Shown: positions 54,213 through 64,000 of the stretch, in pieces | Numbering within the stretch: position 1 is the first letter of the stretch | Layout: the number at the start of each line of letters is the position of its first letter | Assembly: GCA_021401465.1 (NCBI GenBank) | Contig: JADDMT010000053.1 | Location: forward strand, 1 to 64,000 | Length of the DNA: 64,000 nt | Direction: 5' to 3' | From: Teratosphaeria epicoccoides | Taxonomy: Eukaryota; Ascomycota; Dothideomycetes; Mycosphaerellales; Teratosphaeriaceae | Position numbers and translations under genes: made by a program | The notes under the pieces: model-generated | The model's database searches: none | What the model saw: the letters and a program-made list of their open reading frames with translations, nothing else | What the model was told of the DNA's origin: nothing

Positions 54213-55297
54213 CCAAAAGCGAAGCTGAGATGAAAAGACTGGAGACTGACCGAGAGGGAACCAACATTACTTACCGTCGAGAATCTCCATTACTCACCCA
54301 TCGAGTGTGGGTGCGATCTACGGATAGTCCAGCAACTATCAACGCCAATGCCGAAGACGCGTGCGGCAAAATGGAGGACGAGCAGCTCGTGACGTTTGTC
54401 GAGCGGGTTGAAAACGGCTCACGGCACGACGCGGCTGAATCAGGAAGGTGGGACGAGCGAGTTATGTCCGGTTTCAGGCTTCCTTCAACATTAGTCATGG
54501 TCTTCAACTTGCCAAGGCGAGAACACAGCATTTTAGACCAAATATGTGTCCTGCCTGCGCATATGCAATGCCCTGGATGCCGCCATGGGAGGGTCAATGC
54601 CAGCTAGAGCTGCTCTGGCGGTCAACACATTATGCTGGCAAGGCAGCCATTTCTACCACAGTCCGCTACCACCTGGAAATACACGGTAACTCCCAGGTAG
54701 TCAAGCGAATGTCAGGAAGTCTCATATCCAGGATCTCAAGATCCATTCACTTCAAGCACCTGCTGTCAACAGCATCAATGGTCGTTTGCATGTCAGCATC
54801 AAGCAGTCAACCTATCAATTAGTAGTCACGCTGTCAATCAGCATGTCACCATGTTAAACACCAATCAGCCATGCCAACCAGCCAAGCGTTTGATCGGCTG
54901 GTGGAATCATTGTCCGTGCACAACCTCAAGACATGTAGAGCGCGTGCAAGATACCTCTTCACGCTGTTGCGATTGCTTTCCATCAATTGAACTCGAACGG
55001 ACCTCCTGAGCTTTGTCCCAGCAAACATGTCGGGTAGAAAGCTTGGCGAAACAGGTCTCTTGTCAAAGCCTGTTACAAGGACGGCAGAAAGTTTGATAGG
55101 ACTGATCTCCAGAAGTTCCCGTTTGTTTTCCATCATTGTGTCGAGTAGGCGCGCTTTATGAGTGACGGCGTGTGCTTGACTGCATGTCTTCAAATCGCGT
55201 GCGTCTCCTCACGAGCGTTCTACGCCGACCTCTACTCGCTGTCGATGCTGCGAATGCACTGCCGAACTCTTCACATACATCTCCGCGCATGCATCAC
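54213..55297. other. Intergenic region
   Basis: This 1.09 kb region contains the transporter promoter and the 3' flank of the AIF-like gene. Around 54780-54870 the words CAGTCAA/CAATCAGC recur in an AT-richer stretch. No gene was seen. Confidence 0.35.
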
Positions 55298-57162
55298 TCA
55301 TATCTTCACTTCAGCCGGCACACTAATCTCCAGAATATCCACACCCTTCTGAATCTCGCTCTTCTTCGGCATCTTGCCTCTCCGCATCAACTCTGCCGCC
55401 TGCGTCATATACGGGTCCTGCATCAGTCAATCATTAGCACACCGACCCCCATCTACGCCTCAAGACGCGAAAAACATGCAGAAAAACATACCTTCATCAT
55501 CGACGCCACAGCCACGACCTCATCCCCCTTAGTATAGTAAGCAGCAAAGCTCTGCTTGCCCTCACTGGTGTCCGTAGTATTACCCTGAATTATGCAATCC
55601 TCATATCCACCAACCGTGTTACCACAGTACCGTAATTGCGAACCGACTGCAGACCAGAATACCGGGATGAAAGGCTTCGGCTTACTTCCTGGCTTGTTGA
55701 TCGAGTGCGCGACCGAGCGGCCAGCATTCTGCGCGACATCCCAGTGCTCGATCCGGATCGGTGCGCCATTGCCACCAGGGCCGTGGTAAGGGTATGTCGC
55801 AATGTCGCCGATAGCGTAGACGTCTGAGACGCCCTTGACGGCGAAGGACTCGTCGACGATGACCGATTTGTCCTTTTCGTTCAGCTTGACGTGTTGGTTG
55901 TTCTGCAGGTAGTCTGTTGATGGGCGCACACCGACGCCCTCAATGACGAGGTCGGCTTCTAGCACGGTTCCGTCTTTCAGGTGTACTGCGCCGATTTTGC
56001 TGCTGTCGCTCTTGGAGGGTGTGCCCTTGTCGACGCTGGCAGCCATCTTGAACTTGACGCCATTTTTCTCCAGCAGTGCTTTTGCGACCTTGCCAACTTC
56101 AGCACCCAAGATGTTCTCGAGCGGCTCGTTTTCCATGCCGACAATCGTTACATCGTGCTTCTGGCTTGCCAAGCAATTTCCAATCTCCATCCCGATGAAG
56201 CTGCTGCCGATCACCACGACCTTCTTGCCGCCTTCAGTGCCGGCAGCAGAGACGATATTCTGAGCATCGCGGAGGACACGGAGAAGGAACACATTACCGA
56301 GATCGCCTTTCAAGCCATCAAGTGGGAGGTATCGAGGGATACCGCCAGTCGCGAGGATGAGCTTGGTGTATGGATATTCTTTGCCACTCTTGGTCTGGAC
56401 CTTCTTGCCTTGGAAGTCGAGAGACGTCACGCTGTCCGTGACGAGCTCAACGTCGCCTTCCTTGTAGAAGTCCTTTGTTCTCCACGCCAACTTGGACAGA
56501 TCTGTGAGCAGTGCCTTTGAAAGCTTCGTGCGGTCAATCGGCTGGTAGTCCTCCTCGGCGATTGTGGTGATGGCTCCCGTGAAGCCACCAGCACGGAGAG
56601 CCTCGATCGCACTCGATGCACCAGCTCCACGACCGACAATGACGACCTTTTCTTGGTTCTTGGACTGTGTCTTGATGCTCAGGAAGCGCCTGCCGTCCTT
56701 GATATGCTTCTCTTGCGCCTTGATGTACACTCCACCATCTTTGATGATGACGTCGAACTTATGCAGCGGGTCTAACGCGGGAGCATCTTCCACATCGCCA
56801 GTCTTGACATTGAAGCAGGCTCCGTGCCATGGACAAGTCAATCGGCCGTCACCAGTCACAACGCCTTTGACAAGCGGGGCACCATAGTGAGTGCAGTTGG
56901 CATTGAGTGCATGGACTTCGTTGTCGACCTTGACGAGAATGACCTTGCCGCCCTCAATGCCATCGACCTCGGCTTCCTGCTTTTGCCCGTTCTTAAGGTC
57001 GATGGACGAGAGGTCCTTGAGCTTGAATTCGGTAGCCATGGCTGCTCGAATGCTAGAAGAGATAAACGTCCGTTGATTGACGAATCTGGTTGTGGTTGGA
57101 ACAAATTGTTTTGCTAGGAGAGAAGCGGAAGAAAGGAAGGGTCGTAGCAGGGACATGAACAC
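55298..57162 (-). CDS. Rieske-domain AIF-like NAD(P)H oxidoreductase
   Basis: Exons 57162-55492 and 55417-55298 are separated by a 74 bp intron (GTATGT, TTGACTGATGCAG). The product is 596 residues. A mitochondrial-type presequence (1-41: RPFLSSASLLAKQF, RTFISSSIRAAM) precedes a Rieske [2Fe-2S] domain with C90-x-H92 and C110-x2-H113 (CTHYGAPL, CPWHGACF). The FAD/NAD part follows: KVVIVGRGAGASSAIEAL, YPYTKLILATGGIPRYLP, KVVVIGSSFIGMEIGNCLA and SDVYAIGDIATYPYHG. The C-terminus after the splice is DPYMTQAAELMRRGKMPKKS. This is the arrangement of AIFL/AIFM3 and fungal nitrite-reductase-like flavoproteins. It transfers electrons from NAD(P)H; the partner is unknown. An internal Met at residue 42 could start a cytosolic form. 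Confidence 0.92.
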
Positions 57163-59219
57163 TGACCTTTGACGGGACTATCAGATTCAAACAGCTTGAC
57201 CTGCAGCAGTGGGCAGTGTTGTCTATGAACGCGGACAGCTCGCGACACGACGTAATGCGGGCTTAGAATATCGAAGACATGATTGGCTGGGAGCGGGCTC
57301 CGGCGTTCTTGCTTACCTTTGCGCACGTCATGATTCTAGCAAACGCGATTCCGCTACGTAGATGTACCTTTCCGACTTCGTCTGGGCATGTCGTGTTGCT
57401 CTCGCGCTCATGTCGGCGACACTATTTGGCGCGGCAATGTGTTGAACGCGTCCAGAGACCATCGTAGAACAGATCCCTACGTTTCCTACGCTTCCATTAC
57501 GGCGACCAATGCTCCAGGCATGCAGACTTGAGCTATGGGACGGAAAGGTCTGACCATTAGCGAAAGCGATCTCTGAGTGGCTGTCCGCGTTCGACCACGG
57601 CCAACACAATCTGCTGGCAGCATATCAGACATACTCTTCGCGAACCGTTCCATGACCACAAGCTGGTTATTCTGGTCGAAAAGATCATCTTCGCACATTC
57701 ACTTGCTGGTATCTCAATGCATCATGGCCATGGGCGCCATGCAGGCTCAAAACTCCGCTCAGCATCCGCTCCTCGTCGAGCTGTGTCATGAAAACCGGAA
57801 ATCGGACGTTATCTTGAACCTGTACCAGACGTCCCGCTTCAGGTCTGCGTTCCCTCGAAGCTTGTTTTATTATTGACATTTGGACCTGTCAAGGTCTTCG
57901 CGCATATGTAAACTGCTCTCCCCACTTGCACGAACTGATATGAGATGTGAGGAGAGCATACCTATGTTGGCAAAATACTCTTACGGACGCGCGGCATGAG
58001 TCGTACGAAACCTCCCCCGATGTGCCAGGCGCCGCTTCTAAAAGGTTGGCGTGCTTACGTGTAGATTACTGGGCATTTGTCTGCCCGGCTGGCGGTTCAA
58101 GGCCCAACTATGAATACTCGAGCCGCCCATCATGAGCATCCGCGCTGGCATCTTTTCCGCCTTCCGAACTGGTGTTGTGTGTCCGCTTTGGCGTAGAAAT
58201 CAGATATGGCAAGCGTACCGGGTGAGTCTGAGGTTGATGAGCAAGTTGCAAAGGCCTTACCAAATCAGACGCGAGGCACCGCACGCCAAAGCATTTGTAG
58301 GGCCCTGTCACTCTGTGTAGGGATCTTCCGTACCAACGTCGCCTTGACAGGAAAGTGCGGAGACTGTTGCACTCTGTACCCTGCTGATCGATCAGGGCAC
58401 AACGCCGCTGCAACGCTACCCGGAAATTTAATCAGACCACATAAACCCTGTACCACCACGCAGTTGCTGTAGTAGTATTGCACGAACCATACGTACCTAT
58501 GGCTGGGCCTCACACGACGGCCAATCTTCACGAATCAGGATCTGTGGAGGATGAAGCCGGATGTATTCGACATGCCGCGCAATTCCGCAATCCGGTTCTG
58601 AAAGTCTGGATGACCTACGATCAGCCCTTCGTGCACTGGCAATATGTACAACGCTCATCTCGAGCTTGGATAATCGCGGTGGCAAGCCCAGGGTGGTGCT
58701 TACAAGTCGCATCCTCGCGCAAATCGAGCAGCAGCAGCACCTGGAATACCTGTGTCATTCGCCTTGCGCCACGCCGCCAGCGCACGAACAAAGATCTTGG
58801 AAGCACTGCATGCGCCACTGCTACGCAGATACCACGCACGTAGGTTCTAGGGCACCCACCAACGAGAAAGATGTAGAAAATTGTGATAGATGTCTCCTCG
58901 ATGCCGCTCGGCACCCTTGTCTGTGGAAGCAACTCTGAGCGCAATGGCCGCCTGCCCGCCGCTCGAGTAGCCGGAAATGCACACCACCCAGGTAGCTAAG
59001 CTTTCGCCTTTATCCCAGCCGGATCGGGTGGCTGACAGGCATGAGGCGGCTCCAAGGAGGCACAGCCGTCGTTCTGAAGGGTTTTGCTGGACCCAAATGG
59101 CATTATTGTCAGTGCCTGTGCACCGGCGCCCGATTAGTCATTTACCATCTGCTTGAAAATCAGTTTCTTGCTTTGAACCAGCTCCAGTTCAGCTTCTGTA
59201 TTGTCGAGAGCGTTCCGAG
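57163..59219. other. Gene-poor interval
   Basis: This 2.06 kb region lies between two divergent genes (AIF-like minus, glycosyltransferase plus). The open frames are short, overlap on both strands and show no domains or convincing exon chains. I see nothing definite. Confidence 0.4.
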
Positions 59220-60373
59220 ATGTCGGCATTGCGGACCATGATTGACGATGTGGGCGAGTGGCGATGCGCCCCGCTTCACGAGACTGATGAGAAGGACAGT
59301 CCAAGGAAACGAAGTCACGGTCTGGACATCTTGAGAGCTTGTGCAAACTCTAGAACCACATGGCGTGTGGCTACTGTCTTGTGCATTTTTCTGCTAGTCG
59401 CCAATCTCATTCAGCCTACTCGAAAGGTTGTTCAAGGCTTTACTGTAGACTACGACGGCAAAGTCGACTGGTCACAGTATGCTTACTGCCAATATGTAAC
59501 GACTGAAGCCTATCTCTGCAACTCGTTAATGATCTTCGAGTCGTTGACAAGGGCTGGTGTGAAGGCACAGAAGCTGATGATGTATCCCGAGCATTGGAAT
59601 GTTGGCGAATCGGACGCTGGAAGACTCCTGGACAAAGCTCAAGCGTTATACGGCGTACGGCTTCAACCCATCGAAATTCAGCATCTCTCAAAGGATGCAA
59701 CATGGGGCGACAGCTTCACAAAACTACTGGCATTTAATCAGACCGAGTTCAAGCGTGTGTTGAGCCTGGACTCTGATGCCACGGTGCTTCAGGTGAGCAG
59801 CATCCAAGACACAAGCCGTTTACATGACCCCTCTAACGCCCAGTCTTTGACTCTCAGTCCATGGACGAGCTTTTTCTTCTGCCTTCAGCCCCGGTGGCCA
59901 TGCCGCGGGCATATTGGCTAGACGATCACTCCCTCTCCTCCCAACTCGTCCTCATCGAGCCATCGAAAGTCGAATTCGAGCGTATCCTAACCGCATTCGA
60001 CAACGTCACCGCCAACGAATTCGACATGGAAATTGTCAACGATCTCTATGCCGAATACTGCTTCATCATCCCTCATCGTCGCTACGACCTTCTGACAGGC
60101 GAATTCAAGGCAGAGGACCACACTAGGTATCTTGGCTCACCTAACGAGGTCTGGGATCCCGAGAGTGTTATGAACGAGGCAAAGTATTTGCATTTTTCGG
60201 ACTGGCCGTTTCCGAAACCTTGGGTGCACTATTCCGCTCAACAGCTCGCGGCTGCGACGCCGAAATGTTTGCAGAGAGAGAATAACACGGAGGAAGACTG
60301 TAGAAATCGCGATGTTTGGCTTTGGGCATATGAAGACTTTCTTGCTCGTCGCGAGGCGGTTTGCGAATCTTGA
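59220..60373 (+). CDS. Type II membrane glycosyltransferase (GT8/GNT1-like)
   Basis: Exon 1 (59220-59792) and exon 2 (59858-60373) are separated by a 65 bp intron (GTGAGC, TCTAAC, CTCAG), giving 362 residues. There is a short cytosolic tail, one membrane helix near residues 49-64 (RVATVLCIFLLVANL), then a lumenal nucleotide-sugar transferase domain. It contains YAYCQYVTTEAYLCNSLMIF and the metal-binding D184-S-D186 in RVLSLDSDATVLQ, followed across the splice by SMDELFLLPSAPVAMPRAYW. Other family blocks are DMEIVNDLYAEYCFIIPHRR and AKYLHFSDWPFPKPW. Fungal relatives are named glucose N-acetyltransferase 1 (Gnt1) and act in the Golgi. The acceptor is unknown. Confidence 0.87.
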
Positions 60374-63300
60374 TCTGGCGCCACCTAATCGAAGCCTCGA
60401 GAAAGAGCATGCTTGAAGGGACAAAGCGGAATGAGCCCGAACGAAGAGCTTGCCGTCGTCATATGCAACCTGACATGGTGTCACCATATCTCAACCCTGC
60501 CCAGATACCGCCATTGAAGCAGCCATGGTGAGATTGCGCTCGCCGGTGACAGATGAGGCGCTTTGCTGTTCGAGTTGCAGACCACGTAAAGACCAAAGCC
60601 GAGATCTGAAGTCATCGCCCTCTCGGACGAGGCTTAGCCCGTCTCCGGGCACTGCGTTCGCTCTACGCCTGGTCCATCCGAGGCTTGTTGCCTTCAGGTC
60701 TCAGCTTACGTTCAGCATACACCGGGTGCTGGTACGGCTTCACACAAGCTGTCCAGAGAGCACACACATCTTGACATCTTGGTCCCATCTTCCTGGAACG
60801 CAACACCAGCCGAGCGGCCTCGACAATATACAAAGCGCCGCCACAAAGATCCCAGCATTCTCCTGTGTTGTGTAGTCGGCGATATCCCGCCGCATCCTAT
60901 GTCCGCTTCGTGCACTCCCTGACAAGCGGCGACGCCCGATCTCTCAAGCCACGAAGCGCGGGCATGCGTGGGGGGCGAGTCGTTTCACTGACCTCGAGCC
61001 CTGACACGCCACCTACCGGGTTACTAGCATTCGCCTTATTCGAGCTGTCTGATGATTGCGAGGTCGAGGCAGGATCTGCATCGCGCTTGTGGCGCTGACG
61101 ACAATATTGCAAGATATCCTTCATGTAGGTTCCTCTTTGAAATTATTCCACATGATAGTCAGAGAGCGAGTCGCTGACCTGACTTGCTAGGCACCAAGCG
61201 CTTCTTTGAGATCGCGGGACGTGCGTTTCCGGAAGGCGGGGAGATCAATGTTCCACGAGATGCTAGGTTGCGTTCAGAAAAATATCCGTGGGCGTGCGGA
61301 ACTTCTTGCTGCGGCCAATGCGTACATCGACTGATTCCGTTTGCTTAAACACACTTGCCGCAGGTCGTCACGAGGTTCTGATTAACATCATTCGCGAATG
61401 TGTGACATGCTTGAGCGAATCGGAACCGATGTCTGAAGTTCCAGACTCTGGGCGCGTCCGACCAAGACCTTCCATGGCGGGCCCATGGAATGTGACGGAT
61501 GTAGCACAGCCGTTCTACTCGCAAGTAACGGACTGACAGCCCACGTAAGAAAGTAGCTTGATACCTTGTAGTGCGCTCGATATTATCTGCTCAAACCTTG
61601 AAAGCGGCGTGGCGCTCTCCGCGACTTCACCTCTTGCTCACTGCACATCCTCATCTGACAAGACGACCGTCAGCGGTCCGGCCACACAAGAGACGATTCA
61701 AGTCTTGTGGCGAGCAACGGAGACCTGGATTGCCGCGGCCGGTAGTCGTAGCGCTGCCTGGAATGGCAGACTCTGGACGCTGCGTGAGTCTTTGGCCGTC
61801 GTATCCAGCCAGCCGAGAGGCCCCCTACACATCTATAGTGTTCGCTAATTTTGGCATTCACACCTCGCTGAACTGGATCTCGTCTAAGGATCCCCAGCCC
61901 TCGGGTCTTTACCAAACCGCAACCAACTTGCCTGCACAAACAAAGTCCAGTCCTAGCGACGAAGCAGTCGAGCTGTCCGTAAAGTAGTCGTCAAAAGGCC
62001 CATGCAGTGTTGTAGTCGTCGACGCCACGATTTTGTACCTTTGCTGGCTCAATACAGCCCTGCTCGTGGCAAGATGGGCCCGCTGTAGAGTTGAACATAT
62101 GCGCGGAATTATGCCGTATCAATTCACCATAGACAGCCATGTGCTCGGAGTGGGCACTGTGAATTGCTGGGAACACGATCGCTGCGGCGCGTTTTGTCTG
62201 CATTATGCCAGTTGTCGTTCCAAACTGACTCTGCTTCTCGAAGAGATGCATGAGGCAGATCCTGTTGAGATAGTCGCATTGAAACTTGTCAAGGGGCACA
62301 GCGACTGCGTTCTTCGCTGCTTGATTCTCGAGCCATGATGCTACTCTGCAGCAGTACCTGCACCCAGCCATTCAATTAATTGATTAATTGATCAACCGGC
62401 CAGTTCACTAGTTGACAAGGCTGACTGTTAATTATCTGCCCTAGGTGAGCTAGACGGCGTGGCGGTCAACGAGTGGCGTCCAGACGGGCAAGCCTTCAGA
62501 TCGGATGGGACAAAGGTCCACGAGATGGCAGATCAATATCAGCTGGTAGAATTGCCGTCTAAAGCTCCAGTGTTGTTAACACACGAGCACAGCACAAGCA
62601 GGCATGGTGAAGTCTTGTTATTGTGAGCTTATAGCGAAGGCTCGGGGTTGCAGTGTCCACAAATGGATTATGAGGAATCTGGCGGGAGCAAACAGGACCA
62701 CGATTGTCGGTGGTGCTGCAGAGTCGTCTAAGATACCCATTTGTCGAGTCCAAGCAAACGCAGCAAGCAAGCTGCATTGATGTCATGCCCGCAGTCTCCA
62801 ACCACTGAGGCTCTCCGTGGAAAATCCTCCTTCTTATATGCAACCAAAGTCCAAGGCATTGAATGATCACGATGCCAGCTTACTGCGGTCGAACTCATCG
62901 TGACCTCAGTGACGCTCTGATTCAACCCAGTTACTCCTCTACCTGTGATCTGACCACTACTCTCAGACCATGACCCAAATGCGCGAACAATGAAGTTGCA
63001 GCCAAGCAGGAGCGAAGACGTCTAAAATTGCGGCTGCACACACCTGCACAAGAGACGCCGTGGAGGCGTACTCGTATCAATCAGGAATTCAAGACAAACA
63101 TGTCCAGCGCATATCTCGAATCGCGTGAGCCAGTTCACATCACCTGTGACTGTCTCACGCGAACTCGTGCTCTTTACTGACCACACTGCCGACGCTGTCA
63201 TATCGAACTGACAAATCTACCGGTAGTCTAGGATTTGCACAGCACAGAAGTCGCGAAGCATCAGGAGTGATTGTCACGTCGAGATTAACGACGACCTGGT

Positions 63301-63491
63301 GACCAAGTACGCCGTTCGTGAAACGTCGAACCGTGGACACGTCGACAGCACTCACTGCGCTTACTGCGCACGCAACACGCATTTTTATGAGTAAAAGATT
63401 TGGCAGTGCGCAGATGGGCTGCACACACTCCAAATTCGCAGGCATGTCCAGAACATCAATTCACCCGCACTCTGCAACCACTGAACAGGAA
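60374..63491. other. Gene-poor interval
   Basis: This is the longest spacer of the right half, 3.1 kb. A minus-strand frame at 60897-61124 (MKDILQYCRQRHKRDADPAS) could be an exon but has no partner that I can join. An AT palindrome (TTAATTGATTAATTGATCAA) lies near 62377. No domain was recognised on either strand. Confidence 0.35.
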
Positions 63492-64000
63492 ATGCCGAAC
63501 CCGAACCAACGGCCTCGCAACAAGCTCCAGAAACGCCACGGCTCCCGAAATGTCGCGCCATCACTCATGTCTTCGATACATAATAGGCGCAGACGCACGC
63601 CGAGTCAATGGTTACAGGAGCGGCGATTAGGTAGTTCGCCTACGTTCGGGTCGGGGAGACGTTTAGGCGTGCCTTCTCAGGGCCAGGAGGTGAACGACCA
63701 GGAGGTAAACGACCAGGAGGAGAGGGAAAGGGAGCAGGCGAAGGGGCTCGGGGGTTTTGAAGAGCGATATGTGACGCCGCGGGCGGGTATTGGGTCAGAG
63801 TTGTCAGGTGCTGCGAGTCAGCCCGCACCGACCGCCTGGAGGATCGTAAATCAGCCACCTGCACCTGCAGAGGTTTCCGGATGCGCTGTCGAGTACCTGA
63901 TTGCTCATGGCGTCGAGCCGACGGCAGACGATAGTGTTCTGGTCACACGACAAAGTCCTGTGCGAAGAGGTTTGCCAGGTCCTTCGGTGCCAGGTCCTTC
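63492..64000 (+). CDS. Unidentified gene, 5' part cut by the window edge
   Basis: From ATG 63492 one frame stays open for 169 codons to the last base. It begins MPNPNQRPRNKLQKRHGSRN and is basic, then Gln/Glu-rich with a short repeat (QEVNDQEVNDQEE), then Pro/Ala-rich, ending in PGPSVPGP. An ordered-looking segment SGCAVEYLIAHGVEP lies near residue 130. The lack of stops over 509 bp in a region where other frames are short supports a real gene. Its family is not recognisable from this low-complexity beginning. Confidence 0.45.
   Translation, partial: MPNPNQRPRNKLQKRHGSRNVAPSLMSSIHNRRRRTPSQWLQERRLGSSPTFGSGRRLGVPSQGQEVNDQEVNDQEEREREQAKGLGGFEERYVTPRAGIGSELSGAASQPAPTAWRIVNQPPAPAEVSGCAVEYLIAHGVEPTADDSVLVTRQSPVRRGLPGPSVPGP

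Noticed and set aside
57163..59219. Possible gene between the AIF-like and glycosyltransferase genes
   Set aside because: I could not join any of the short frames through plausible splice sites into a conserved-looking protein.

Overview
The window looks like nuclear DNA of a filamentous ascomycete (Pezizomycotina, most likely a Dothideomycete; the class is inference). It has compact genes with short GT-AG introns (53-74 bp, CTGAC or CTAAC branch sites), fungal families such as RMD1, Rmd5/Gid2, Ell1, STB6, GH45 and a fungal AIF-like oxidoreductase, and a repeat block with the C:G-to-T:A signature of repeat-induced point mutation (RIP). It has two unlike halves.

Bases 1 to about 26,170 are a RIP-mutated repeat island. 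Almost every reading frame is open except for TAG/TAA stops sitting where Gln or Trp is expected (CAG, CAA, TGG), and the sequence is rich in TAG and CTAG. Three LTR retrotransposon families can be separated by their LTRs: element A (TGTCA...TGACA, ~485 bp LTR, Ty3/gypsy with chromodomain), element B (TGATA...TATCA, 360 bp LTR, Ty3/gypsy) and element C (TGT...ACA, 297 bp LTR, gag only). They are nested: a minus-strand B inserted into the right LTR of C (target duplication TTAAT), and a complete 7.0 kb A sits inside a B that has lost its pol region. A second, 3'-only A opens the window, a second B lies at about 8.1-13.5 kb, and a solo B LTR lies at 14.1 kb. Elements A and C each carry, in the 3' part and on the strand opposite to gag/pol, an ORF encoding a six-cysteine CxxC..C..CxxC..C module. 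Between the elements (1.9-8.0 kb) lie RIP-broken genes that are not recognisable transposon genes: a methyltransferase-like gene divergent from a MYND-finger gene, and two unrecognised ORFs.

From about 26.7 kb onward the DNA is GC-rich and single-copy. Genes, in order: a doubtful small ORF, NIF3-like (-, one-base frameshift in a homopolymer), RMD1/DUF155 (-), D-2-hydroxyacid dehydrogenase (-), Ell1-like elongation factor (-), alpha-arrestin (-), STB6-like protein with a CaaX end (-), an 8-cysteine small secreted protein (+), Rmd5/Gid2 E3 ligase subunit (+), GH45 endoglucanase (-), a short-chain dehydrogenase relic (+), a five-exon antibiotic-biosynthesis-monooxygenase-fold protein (-), a DHA1-type MFS transporter (-), a Rieske/AIF-like oxidoreductase (-), a type II membrane glycosyltransferase (+), and the start of an unidentified gene at the right edge (+).

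The right half shows no biosynthetic cluster; the genes are mostly housekeeping, separated by 0.4-3 kb spacers. The most unusual material is in the left half: the antisense cysteine-module ORFs in two unrelated LTR elements, and the RIP-inactivated accessory genes beside them. All exon boundaries were derived by reading splice signals and checking that frames join; none was confirmed by transcripts.
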